DNA of 64,000 bases, from contig JAZKJF010000015.1 of NCBI GenBank assembly GCA_040384465.1, forward strand, positions 73,487 to 137,486, written 5' to 3'. Each line of letters opens with the position of its first letter. Positions within the stretch are counted from its first letter, which is position 1. Positions 43,764-52,954 of the stretch are shown here, one piece after another. Source of the DNA: UBA5078 sp040384465 (GTDB taxonomy: Bacteria > Pseudomonadota > Gammaproteobacteria > Pseudomonadales > Pseudohongiellaceae). The notes under the pieces are model-generated. The model saw only the letters and a list, made by a program, of their open reading frames with translations. It did not search any database and was not told the DNA's origin. Position numbers and translations under genes: made by a program.

Positions 43764-44010
43764 TCACATCCCATCAGCATGTCCTGAAAAAATAGAATCG
43801 AAGGTTTTAGCTTGCTTTTGCCGTGGACTCCTGTTCACATCAAGCCGAGCAAGGTGTATTGGTAGTCTATCGACGTACCGGATATGCGACCTGCATGCAG
43901 TCATCCAGTGATAATCAAGTAGTGCCTTTCCAAGCGCGCAACAGTTGATATCAAAAATAATAAAGGTTCCGAGTCGTCCACACGGCAAAGGCCAACATCT
44001 GGAGATAAGC

Positions 44011-46902
44011 ATGCATACATTCACCCGACGCGGGCGACTGCGTCATCTGATCCATTCCTGTCTTGTTGCTTCCATCGCATTTCCCGTACTTGTGCAGGCG
44101 CAGGCTGCTGCTGATCCCGAGGTAGAGGAAGTAGTGGTCACTGGCTCCTACATCCGCAACTCTGCGTTCGCGGAGAACTCCCCCGTGGCGACCATCAATC
44201 AGGATGAGCTCTACCAGTCCGGAGCGCCAAGTATGGCGAACTACATTCGCGACTTGAGCTTTACGCAGAATACCAACGTGGTGCTGAACGTATTGGGCGG
44301 CAATGACGGAGCCCAAAGCAGCACAGGTACGACCTTCAATTTGCGCGGTCTTGGCGAAAACAGCACGCTGAGCATGGTGGACGGACTGCGCGCGATTGAC
44401 ACTTCTGTTACTGCCATGATTCCAGACATCGCCATTGCGCGCGTCGAGATCGTGCTCGATGGCGGCTCTGCATTGTACGGATCGGATGCTGTCGCAGGGG
44501 TGGTGAACATGATTCCCATCAAGCAGTTCGATGGGGTGCGCGCACGTGCTTATTATCAGACGCCGGAAGAGGGCGGCATGGAAGAGGGCAACTTCGCCTT
44601 GCTCTGGGGCAAAAGTTTCGACAACGGGATCAATTACGTGGGCGCGTTCGATGCCCGCAAGCGCACGCGACTGGGGTACTACGAGCGACCCCGTGAGTGG
44701 GAGATGGCCGACGGCTCGTCCGGCTCCGGCAACCCGGGCACCTACCGACGTGTGACAGGAGCTACGCCGAAACTGGGCGGGCTGCACGGTGGACGTTCGC
44801 TGGGAGGCAACCTGCCAGATCCGAGTTGCGGGACATTCAATCAGGGGCTAGAGGATCGAACCAAACGTGGATCCATCCCCAGTGGGATCATCACTGGCAC
44901 CGGCGCCAACATAACATGCTGGTACAACTACACGCAGACCTATCCCTATGCGACGGGCATGAGTGAGTACAACCTGTATCAGAATCTCACCTGGGAAGCC
45001 ACAGACTCGCTGCGTTTCGAACTTTCCGCCAATTTGAACTACCTGATGAACGAGGGTTCTATGGGGGTAGTCACCGCGTTGAATCCGAACAATCGGAACG
45101 TCTTGTTCATTCCCGCCAGTCATCCCGCCAATACCTTCGGCTTCGATGTGACGCCGTGGTTGTGGCGCCCTTCGTCCGGTCTGGGTGTGACTCCGCCCGG
45201 GATCAACGAATTCGGCGAGACCTCCGGAGGCACGTATGTCGACTCCAACCGAATCAAGCTCGGAACATCCTTTGATCTGACCGATACCTGGACGGGGTAT
45301 GCCTATTACTCCAGGCAGGAGCGCGCTTCTCGCTCGCGCACAAAGGTCGGGACTTTGCATCTGGCGAAGCTGCAGCTTGCCTTGATGGGTAAGGGTGGCC
45401 CCGCCGGCAATCAATGGTTCAACCCGTTCGGCAGCTCCGATCCGCGCTCACCCTTGTACAGAGAAGGCGTCACCAACAACACGCGGGAGGTGATGGACTG
45501 GATGTATGAGCCGATCAAGCTGACTGGCAACCGGGACTACCTGGACATCGCTGAGCTCACCGTCACTGGAGAGTTGTTTAATCTGCCGGCTGGCGCCGTC
45601 TCCATGGCAACGGGCTACCAGTGGCGAGACACGACCAATGATGAGTTTGCCAATACTCTGTCGAACGTCGGACTCAATTACAACGTTGATATCACGACAC
45701 CGGTGCGCAAGGACGCGAGGTATGTCAGTGAGGTCAGGGCAGTATTCCTGGAGGTAGAAGTGCCGATTCTGGAATCACTAACATTGCAGACTGCGGTCCG
45801 CCATGAAGAGTTCAAAGATTTCGGGTTGAAGGCCACAACGCCGAAAGTGGCGCTGCGTTGGGAAGCGATGGACGGGCTGGCAATGCGCGCTTCCTGGGGG
45901 GAGAGCTTCCTGGCCCCAACCCCTGTGCAGGGTCGTCCGTTTATCCCGAACGAGCTATGTGGTGAGGCCTTCTCAGGCAATGATCCGTTCTTCAATGCCT
46001 CCTTGATCGGCTCCTCCACCTGTACCGCCGGCAATCCCGATCTGCGGCCCGAGACCTCTACGATTCGCAATCTGGGATTCACGTATGAGGGGGTCGAGAA
46101 CCTCAGCATCAGCATGGATTACCAGAATGTGAAGTACATCGACAGAATCCGTACGCTGGACGATACGGACACGGTGTACGACCAGTTCCGCGTATTCCTG
46201 GCAGCCACTGGCCGCACTACGGCTTCGTACAATCCCGCCAATGCAGCCGATCGGGCAGCGGCTACCGCTTACTTGCGTTCCATCGCCGGGGCTGGCAATT
46301 CGGTACTGAGAGATCCACTGGACATGTCGGTAGACACAATCTACAGGCAAGCGCAGAACGTGGCCTCCGTATTCATCGATCTGGTCGATGCGAAGGCGCG
46401 TTATACGTATGAAGCAGGCGACTGGGGGACGTTCACAACGACGGTTGAGGCCTCGTATTTCATGAACTATTCCTACATCGACAACGTGGGTATCGAGATC
46501 GAAGGGCTTGGAAAGCAGAATGCAGATACAGCGATTCTGCCTCCCCTGCCGAAGGTCAAGGGCAGCGTGCGCCTGGGCTGGTACAACGGCAACCACAGCG
46601 CAGGACTGTCGGCCAACTATCGCCATAGCGTCCTGTTCGATGACCGTCCTGTCGATCGCTATGGGGATGGTTGGATCGCGATGACTGACCGTACGATTGA
46701 AGCGGAAACCATCACCAGTGCGCAGTATGCCTATGTCTTCGACCAGTACCTGGACAGTGAGATCACCGTGAGTGCTGGTGTGACCAACATGTTCGACATC
46801 AGGCCGCAGCGCTTTGCCATGATCGGTGGTTACGAGTCGCGTTTGTCCACTCCATGGGGCAGGCAGTTCTGGGTATCACTGGACTGGCAGCCGGGGGCGT
46901 AA
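44011..46902 (+). CDS. TonB-dependent outer-membrane receptor, 963 residues
   Basis: A signal peptide (cleavage near VQAQA, residue 31) is followed by a TonB box-like EEVVVTG, a plug domain (SYIRNSAFAENSPVAT, FNLRGLGENSTLSMVDG, RVEIVLDGGSALYGSDAVAGVVN) and a long barrel with NPDLRPETS near residue 675, typical of receptors annotated for iron complexes or large substrates. GGAGA at 44001-44005 supports the ATG at 44011. It is unrelated in detail to the paralogous pair at 28232 and 34602. The substrate cannot be read from sequence. Confidence 0.9.
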   Translation: MHTFTRRGRLRHLIHSCLVASIAFPVLVQAQAAADPEVEEVVVTGSYIRNSAFAENSPVATINQDELYQSGAPSMANYIRDLSFTQNTNVVLNVLGGNDGAQSSTGTTFNLRGLGENSTLSMVDGLRAIDTSVTAMIPDIAIARVEIVLDGGSALYGSDAVAGVVNMIPIKQFDGVRARAYYQTPEEGGMEEGNFALLWGKSFDNGINYVGAFDARKRTRLGYYERPREWEMADGSSGSGNPGTYRRVTGATPKLGGLHGGRSLGGNLPDPSCGTFNQGLEDRTKRGSIPSGIITGTGANITCWYNYTQTYPYATGMSEYNLYQNLTWEATDSLRFELSANLNYLMNEGSMGVVTALNPNNRNVLFIPASHPANTFGFDVTPWLWRPSSGLGVTPPGINEFGETSGGTYVDSNRIKLGTSFDLTDTWTGYAYYSRQERASRSRTKVGTLHLAKLQLALMGKGGPAGNQWFNPFGSSDPRSPLYREGVTNNTREVMDWMYEPIKLTGNRDYLDIAELTVTGELFNLPAGAVSMATGYQWRDTTNDEFANTLSNVGLNYNVDITTPVRKDARYVSEVRAVFLEVEVPILESLTLQTAVRHEEFKDFGLKATTPKVALRWEAMDGLAMRASWGESFLAPTPVQGRPFIPNELCGEAFSGNDPFFNASLIGSSTCTAGNPDLRPETSTIRNLGFTYEGVENLSISMDYQNVKYIDRIRTLDDTDTVYDQFRVFLAATGRTTASYNPANAADRAAATAYLRSIAGAGNSVLRDPLDMSVDTIYRQAQNVASVFIDLVDAKARYTYEAGDWGTFTTTVEASYFMNYSYIDNVGIEIEGLGKQNADTAILPPLPKVKGSVRLGWYNGNHSAGLSANYRHSVLFDDRPVDRYGDGWIAMTDRTIEAETITSAQYAYVFDQYLDSEITVSAGVTNMFDIRPQRFAMIGGYESRLSTPWGRQFWVSLDWQPGA

Positions 46903-46927
46903 TTCGCTCCTTTAGGTCGAAGTGAAG

Positions 46928-46957
46928 AGGGTCATCGGCAGTCATGCTGGTGGCCCT
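46928..46957 (+). terminator. Possible terminator between convergent genes
   Basis: A seven-bp stem (AGGGTCA with TGGCCCT, one T-G wobble) encloses 16 bases and is followed by TCCTTCTC. It falls in the 61-base gap between the receptor gene (+) and the glycosyltransferase operon (-). The stem is weak. Confidence 0.35.
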
Positions 46958-46963
46958 TCCTTC

Positions 46964-48895
46964 TCAACCTCTGTCCACATACTCCTTCCACATCCCCTGC
47001 AACGCCTCTTCAAACTGTGCCGCAAAGCGCGGCGCGTCGAACAGCGCTGAGCGCAGCACGCGCGCGCGTTGAGTGCTGCGCAGCGTGACCAGCGCGTCGA
47101 GATCCGCGGCGCGCGCGACAGCTTGTTCCACAAATTCCGCAGGCGTTGCCGCCACCCAGTCGCTCAGGCTCGCCGCTGTCAGCAGGCTGGCGGCCATGCG
47201 CCAGACCAGGCGGTCGCCGCGCAAGGCCAGCACGGGCGCTCCAGCCCACAATGCTTCTGCCGTGGTGGTCACACCACTGCAGGGGAAGGGGTCGAGCGCG
47301 ATGTCGATACGGTTGTAGGTCTGCAGGAACAGATGACGTGGCGCCGGACCTTCCAGCGTTACGCGCTGCATGTCGAAGCCCAGTGCCGCCAGACGCTGGG
47401 CGAAGCGGGTGCGGTAAGTTTTGGAATGGAAGCCACCGCCTTTGAGCAGTAGGCGCGCTGTCGGGATCTGCACCAATACCTGTTGCCACAAAGTCAGCAC
47501 CCGGTCATTGAGTTTATGCGGGTTGTTCAGGCAACCGAAGGTGATGTAACCATTGGTCACGGCGGGTGGCGCCGCTTCCGGGCAGTCGACTTCCGGTGGT
47601 GTGAAGCAGAGGGTGTGGCCGGGCAGGCGCCATACTGGTTCGACAAATTCCTGCTCGGCCCCGTGCGGCACACAGTATTGATCGACGAGTACATAATCGA
47701 TACTAGGGGTGCCGGTGCTGCCGAGAAATCCCATCCACGATACCTGCACCGGGGCGGGCTTGCGAGCCAGCACCGCGAGGCGGTTGCCAGTCATGAAACC
47801 CTGTACATCCAGCAGAATATCGATGGTGTCGCGGCGGATCAGTGCCGCCAGATCGTCGTCCTTGATGCCCTGCACGTCATGCCACTGAGAGACCAGAGGC
47901 CGAATTCGATCAGTCACCTTATCGGGGCGTTGTAGAACGTCATAAACGAAAAACTGCAGAGAACTCTGCTGCAGCGCCTCCAGCATGGTCAGCATGAAGA
48001 AAGCGACCGGGTGGTTGCGCAGGTCGCCGGAAATAATGCCGACGCGCAGGACCCGGGGCGCGCTGCGTTCATTGTCCCAGTGCTGGAAGGGTATGACCCG
48101 GCGGCGCAAAGCCTCGCCGAAACGTTCGGCATGCGCCCGGCGCTGTGCCGCCGTCATGGCGGCCGCGAACTGGTAGTGGAAGCCCAACGCGGACATTGCG
48201 TCGATATTGTCAGGCTCGGCCTGCAACAGCTGTTCTGCGTGGGCAATACCCGCGTCCATGTCACCGGTCGCGATACAGGCTTCAATGCGTGACAAGCGCA
48301 GGGACGGATGGTCGGGGTGTGCGGCCAGCAACTCGGTACAAAGAGCTTGTGCGGCCTCCGGCTGACCAGCATCGAGCAGCACACGAACGATAACTTTGCG
48401 CGTCTCGAAGTCGTCGGGCAATTCCAGCAACAACTGGCGACAGGCGGCGAGGGCGTCCTGCTGACGACCTTCGCGGCGCAGTGCCTCCACGCAGTGTCGC
48501 AAGCCTTCATGACGCAGCGGTCCTTCCAGCTGCAACAGCCGTTGCGCGTGCTCGTATTGCAGGCGGGGTTTGCCCCAGTAACCGGCGTTACGCGCGGCAT
48601 TGCTGAGAGTTTCGGGGAAACTGCAGCCGAGCCGGAAACACTGCTGGTAGGCCTGTTCGGCAGCCTCGTACTGATCGGTCATGGTGAGCGCGGCGGCCAG
48701 ATGATCCCAGCTGTCCACATCATCCGGGCTGCTCTGCAGCACCCGTCGGAACACGGCGATGGCGGCAACCGGCTCTCCGGCGTTGAGATGGGCAAGGCCC
48801 TGGCTTCGCAGCGAACTGAGGGCGACAACAGTCGAGGCAGTCATTGCATTGACAGCATTGACAGCATTGACAGAGGTATCAGCGTGATCCGGCAT
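46964..48895 (-). CDS. TPR-GT41 (OGT/SPINDLY-like) glycosyltransferase, second copy
   Basis: The 643-residue protein has TPR-like helical repeats in its first 270 residues and a GT41 catalytic region from LRVGIISGDLRNHPVAFF (about 280). His of NHP (near 294), FGCLNNPHKLND and SGVTTTAEALWAGAPV (near 540) match the UDP-sugar-binding and catalytic segments of OGT-like enzymes. The segment LLDVQGFMTGNR differs from the usual LTGHTxGxR. The start at 48895 has GGAG upstream and overlaps the previous gene by 17 bases. Family members add GlcNAc or fucose to Ser/Thr of proteins; the donor and acceptor here are unknown. It is the last gene of the operon. Confidence 0.88.
   Translation of the reverse strand: MPDHADTSVNAVNAVNAMTASTVVALSSLRSQGLAHLNAGEPVAAIAVFRRVLQSSPDDVDSWDHLAAALTMTDQYEAAEQAYQQCFRLGCSFPETLSNAARNAGYWGKPRLQYEHAQRLLQLEGPLRHEGLRHCVEALRREGRQQDALAACRQLLLELPDDFETRKVIVRVLLDAGQPEAAQALCTELLAAHPDHPSLRLSRIEACIATGDMDAGIAHAEQLLQAEPDNIDAMSALGFHYQFAAAMTAAQRRAHAERFGEALRRRVIPFQHWDNERSAPRVLRVGIISGDLRNHPVAFFMLTMLEALQQSSLQFFVYDVLQRPDKVTDRIRPLVSQWHDVQGIKDDDLAALIRRDTIDILLDVQGFMTGNRLAVLARKPAPVQVSWMGFLGSTGTPSIDYVLVDQYCVPHGAEQEFVEPVWRLPGHTLCFTPPEVDCPEAAPPAVTNGYITFGCLNNPHKLNDRVLTLWQQVLVQIPTARLLLKGGGFHSKTYRTRFAQRLAALGFDMQRVTLEGPAPRHLFLQTYNRIDIALDPFPCSGVTTTAEALWAGAPVLALRGDRLVWRMAASLLTAASLSDWVAATPAEFVEQAVARAADLDALVTLRSTQRARVLRSALFDAPRFAAQFEEALQGMWKEYVDRG
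48846..48872 (-). repeat. Three tandem 9-bp repeats at the start of the GT41 gene
   Basis: GCATTGACA occurs three times without interruption and encodes repeated Val-Asn-Ala just after the start codon. Copy number could change by slippage without shifting the frame. Confidence 0.85.
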
Positions 48896-50699
48896 TTGCC
48901 ATCTCCTGCTGCAAGGCCTGCGCGACCCGTTCGAAGACATCGGCCCAATCCCCGCGTCGGTTTTGCCGGAACAGGCGCTGGCCGGGATACCAGTGTTGTT
49001 CGACATCATTGCCGTCTTCAGTAGCGCGATACACCCAGCGCCACTCGCCTGCAAATTCCAGCACCAGCCAGGCTGGGGTGCCCAGTGCGCCGGTCAGATG
49101 CACCAGAGAGGTGTCGCAGCCGATCACCACATCCAGCTCCTTGATCAACGCGGCGGTTTCCTCGAAGCGCCCGCTGAACTGATCGAGTTCGTGTCCCAGG
49201 TCAACGCCCGCGTCGCCCGCCCAGGCGCTGAATTCCTCGCGAGTGTTGGGGATCAGATTGAAGAAGCGGATACCCTGCACCTCCAACAAGCGCGTGAAAG
49301 GAGCGAGCCCCGGCGAACGCAGATGGTCGCGGGCATGCAGTGTCGAGCCCTTCCAGGCCAGGCCCACCTTCAGAACCGGCTGGCCTGCATTCAAGCTCTC
49401 CAGCAGCGGACGCAGCAGTCGCCGCTGTTCGTCCTGCGCCGTGAGGTAAGGCGTGTGCGGGGGCACCACTGCACCGAGCTTCTGCAGGTGCCAGGGCACG
49501 CTCATGATGAAGGTCCAGTAGTCGCACCAGGGAATGCTGTCCTTTTCACCTGCTACCACATCGACGCCCGGCACGAACCCGCGCAGCCGGGTAAACAGCG
49601 AGTGCAGCGCGGGGTGGCAGACGATGACAATCCTCTCAGCGCCGCTGGCGGCCTTGATTTCCAGCAGATAACGGGCACACATGATCTGATCACCGATGCC
49701 CTGCTCTGGCCACAGCAACAGCGTCTTGCCCTGCAGCGGTTCGCCTTGCCAGCGCGGGAAGGGATAACGCGGTGCAAAACTCATGCGGACCTTGCGATCA
49801 GGGTTGGCGCGCACCTCGAAACACTCCCAGCCTTCTTCCATCCGGCCCTGCATCAGCAGACACAGCCCGAGGTTGAACGAGGCTTCGGAATAGTCCGGGC
49901 GCAGCGCCAGTGCGCGGCGATAAAGACGCTCGGCATCGGCATGACGGCGCAGATTCATCATGGTGCCGCCCAGATTCAGGTAGGCCGGGGTGTACTGCGG
50001 ATCGATGGCCATGGCGTGTTCGAAATGCGGTAGAGATTCCTCGTGACGCTCGGTGTCCTGCAGGAAGACTCCGTAGTTGTTGCGCCCTTCGACGAAATCC
50101 GGCCGCAGCGCCAGCGCTTTCAGGTAGTGAGTCTCGGCCTCGGCGAAGCGCTTGCGATCCTTGTACCAGTTGCCCAGATTGCTGTGCGCCTCGGCGTATT
50201 GCGGGTTGATCTGCAGCGCCTGCTGGTAAGCCTCGAAGGCAGCGTCGATGTCGCCTTGTTCCTTGCGCAGGTTGCCCAGATTGTTGTGCGCGATGTAGTT
50301 CTCCGGCTCCAGCCGCAGGGTTTCCAGATAGCACTGCTCGGCCAGCGGCAGTTGTTTCTCCCAAAAATAATAGACGCCCGCGTGCAGATGCAGATTGGCA
50401 TTGTCCGGACACGCCGCGAGTGCCTGGCGATAGCAGTCCGCCACTGCGTCGGTCGCGTCAGCTCCCTTGCGCTGGGCTTGCAGCAATGAGGCGAGGCGGA
50501 TGAACAACGCTTCGGTCTGTTCAGGCAGTTGCAGGGCCAGACGACATTCGATACTTAGTCGCAACCACTGGATTTCATCGGGGCAGGGTCGCCCGGCAGC
50601 GGCATTGAACACGTCACGGCTGAGCATGACGGCATCGAAATAGCGCTGCCGCTCGAAGAGGCTGGTGGCCGTCGCGAGACTGGGAGCTTGAGGGTTCAT
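48879..50699 (-). CDS. TPR protein with GT9-like glycosyltransferase domain
   Basis: The 606-residue protein carries classic TPRs in about residues 85-300 (for example AHNNLGNLRKEQGD and AHSNLGNWYKDRKRF) followed by a GT-B domain like that of ADP-heptose transferases (GT9): LLLWPEQGIGDQIMCARYL, VGLAWKGS and DVVIGCDTSLVHLTGALG, then EWRWVYR and WYPGQRLFRQ. Such fusions are common in Proteobacteria with surface protein or polysaccharide loci. The start overlaps the upstream gene by four bases (ATGA) and its end overlaps the next gene by 17. The substrate is unknown. Confidence 0.88.
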   Translation of the reverse strand: MNPQAPSLATATSLFERQRYFDAVMLSRDVFNAAAGRPCPDEIQWLRLSIECRLALQLPEQTEALFIRLASLLQAQRKGADATDAVADCYRQALAACPDNANLHLHAGVYYFWEKQLPLAEQCYLETLRLEPENYIAHNNLGNLRKEQGDIDAAFEAYQQALQINPQYAEAHSNLGNWYKDRKRFAEAETHYLKALALRPDFVEGRNNYGVFLQDTERHEESLPHFEHAMAIDPQYTPAYLNLGGTMMNLRRHADAERLYRRALALRPDYSEASFNLGLCLLMQGRMEEGWECFEVRANPDRKVRMSFAPRYPFPRWQGEPLQGKTLLLWPEQGIGDQIMCARYLLEIKAASGAERIVIVCHPALHSLFTRLRGFVPGVDVVAGEKDSIPWCDYWTFIMSVPWHLQKLGAVVPPHTPYLTAQDEQRRLLRPLLESLNAGQPVLKVGLAWKGSTLHARDHLRSPGLAPFTRLLEVQGIRFFNLIPNTREEFSAWAGDAGVDLGHELDQFSGRFEETAALIKELDVVIGCDTSLVHLTGALGTPAWLVLEFAGEWRWVYRATEDGNDVEQHWYPGQRLFRQNRRGDWADVFERVAQALQQEMANAGSR

Positions 50700-52954
50700 G
50701 GGGCGTTGATCTCCTGCCGGGGGGCATCAGTACACCACTGTCGGTAGAGGGTTTCCAGCCCCTGCGTATAGGCTTTGCCGTCACATAGCCCTGAACGCAT
50801 CACTTGAGAACGCAATCCGGCACGCAGCATGGCCAGCCTCTCCCGGTCAGCCGCCAGCGCGGTGGCGATTTGTACGTAATCGTCCGGTGTCGCGGCAACC
50901 CATTCCGGATGCCCGACGGTGTTGAGCAGGCTCACGCCCATGCGGCTCATGAACCCTTCGCCTGCCAGAGTCACCACGGGGACGCCCATCCACAACGCAT
51001 CGCAGGTAGTGGTACCACCGTTGTAGGGAAGCGAATCCAGCGCGATGTCGAGGCGGGCGTATTCGGCCAGGAAGCGCGTCAGCGGGACGACGGGGGGCAA
51101 CAGGTCGACGCGGTCGGCGGTAATGCCACGGCTTACGAAGTGCTGCTGAAACAAGGTGCGAGTGCCTGCGTCGGCGAGGCTCGACGCCATCAGCACCATG
51201 CGGGAGTTTGGCACGGCCTGCAGCACCCGTGCCCACAGGTCAAGACACGTCGCCGAGACCTTGGGCAGATTGTTGAAACTGCCGAAGGTGATGTGGCCAT
51301 TGAGTTGCGACGGCAGTGCCGCGACGGGCGGTGTGCCGGGTTGCGGCTGATACAGCAGAAAACTGTGGGGCAGGCGGGCGGGCCGTTCGCTGTAGAGCGC
51401 TTCCTGCCCGACAGGAATCAGATGTTGATCTGCCACGATGTAGTCAATCGATGGCAGCCCCGTGGTGTAGGGGTAACCGATGAAGACCGCCTGCACCGGC
51501 GCCGCACGGGCGGCCAGCAGCAGCGGTCTGCCACCGGCAGTGTGCCCGGTTAGGTCGACCAGCACATCGATGCCATCGGCGCGGATCTGCTGCGCCAGCC
51601 GCTGCTGATTCCAGCCGCTGCAATTGTGCCAGCCGTGACCATGGCTCTGCAGCTTGCGGGTGTGCTCATCGCTGGCGGTGGACAGGGCATAGCAGGTGAC
51701 ACTGAAACGTTTGCGGTCGTGATGTTGCAATACCGGTTCGATGAAGAACCCTACCGGATGTGCGCGCAGATCGGGCGACAGGTAGCCGATCCGCAGCGGT
51801 TTGCCTCTGGCAGAGGGGCGGCGCGGCGTTGGCGTGGCGGCAGAAGTCAGAGCAGAAGCGTTTGCAGGCGCCGGACTTGCAGACAGTGGCGCACACAACT
51901 CCCGATGCAGGTGCGTCAACGCGGCAGCGTCCAGGCTGTCACTGTACAGCGATGAGAACAGACTGTTAGGAATGGCGATTGAATTGCCCGGCCTTAGCTC
52001 GCGGACTTGCGCCATCACCTGCTGGGCTTCGTCGATGCGCGCCTGCTGCACCAGCCCGAAGGCACGCATGCTGAGCAGTTCCGCGTGCTGGGGATGATGG
52101 ATTGCCACGCGGTCGATCAAGGTCAGTGCCTCGCTGACAGCGCCCAGTTCGATCAGGGTTGACGCCAGACTCGCTGCGCTGCTGGCATCCTGCGGTGCTA
52201 CCTCCACCGCGCGGCGCAAATGCTGCAGCGCGTCATCGTGGCGTTTTTGCAGGCGGTACAGCGTGCCCAGATTGGCCAGCGCTGTGGCGTGAGAAGGGTC
52301 GAGGCGCAACGCCCGTCGCCATGCCACTTCTGCTTCAGTCGCCCGGCCCAGCGCATTGAGCGTGACTGCCATGGCGTTGCACAGATCCGCATGCTCCGGC
52401 TGCAGGATTTCAATGCGCTGATACAAGGCCAGCGCCCCGGCGGCATCGTCGTCGTGATAGTGCCGGTCGCCGAGTTTGCGCAGCAGTGTCGCCAGTTTGC
52501 TGCGTGCCTGCTCATTGCTCGGTTGCAACCGCAGTGCCTCTTCAAAATGCGTGGCAGCCTCGTCAAGGCGGTCCAGTTGCAGCAGCAGGTTGGCAAGGTT
52601 GAAGCGGGCGGGGAGCAGATTGGGTTGCAGCGCCAGTGCACGGGTAAAGCTTTGTTCTGCCTCGTGAGGCTGGTGCAGGCGCTGTTGCAGATTGCCGTAG
52701 TTGAACCAGGTTTGTGCCCCGGCGTCTTCACGCTGCAGGACGCGCTGGTAGCAGGCTTGTGCTGCTGCGAAGTTCTCGCGGCGAGTGTGCAGAGAGGCGA
52801 GATTGCTCAGTGCGGCGCTATGGTCTGGCGAGTGTTGCAGCACTTCTTCATAGAGCGTCTGGGCTTCTTCCAGACGTCCTTGCTGATGGGCCTGCAAGGC
52901 TTTCTGGAGTGTCTGCTCAGTCAAGGCCGCTGCGCTCAAAATCCCTTCACTCAA
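50696..52954 (-). CDS. TPR-GT41 (OGT/SPINDLY-like) glycosyltransferase, first copy
   Basis: The 752-residue protein has about nine TPR-type repeats (residues about 12-345) and a GT41 domain. Landmarks are LRIGYLSPDLRAHPVGFF (His near 399), LTGHTAGGR, GYPYTTGLPSIDYI, SFNNLPKVS (Lys near 564, matching the OGT UDP-binding Lys) and NGGTTTCDALWMGVPVVTL (about 642). It is therefore likely to be an active UDP-sugar:protein transferase. TTG at 52954 is the only plausible start; it overlaps the end of the upstream gene by eight bases. Its position directly in the giant adhesin operon suggests the repeat protein is the acceptor. Confidence 0.9.
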   Translation of the reverse strand: MSEGILSAAALTEQTLQKALQAHQQGRLEEAQTLYEEVLQHSPDHSAALSNLASLHTRRENFAAAQACYQRVLQREDAGAQTWFNYGNLQQRLHQPHEAEQSFTRALALQPNLLPARFNLANLLLQLDRLDEAATHFEEALRLQPSNEQARSKLATLLRKLGDRHYHDDDAAGALALYQRIEILQPEHADLCNAMAVTLNALGRATEAEVAWRRALRLDPSHATALANLGTLYRLQKRHDDALQHLRRAVEVAPQDASSAASLASTLIELGAVSEALTLIDRVAIHHPQHAELLSMRAFGLVQQARIDEAQQVMAQVRELRPGNSIAIPNSLFSSLYSDSLDAAALTHLHRELCAPLSASPAPANASALTSAATPTPRRPSARGKPLRIGYLSPDLRAHPVGFFIEPVLQHHDRKRFSVTCYALSTASDEHTRKLQSHGHGWHNCSGWNQQRLAQQIRADGIDVLVDLTGHTAGGRPLLLAARAAPVQAVFIGYPYTTGLPSIDYIVADQHLIPVGQEALYSERPARLPHSFLLYQPQPGTPPVAALPSQLNGHITFGSFNNLPKVSATCLDLWARVLQAVPNSRMVLMASSLADAGTRTLFQQHFVSRGITADRVDLLPPVVPLTRFLAEYARLDIALDSLPYNGGTTTCDALWMGVPVVTLAGEGFMSRMGVSLLNTVGHPEWVAATPDDYVQIATALAADRERLAMLRAGLRSQVMRSGLCDGKAYTQGLETLYRQWCTDAPRQEINAP

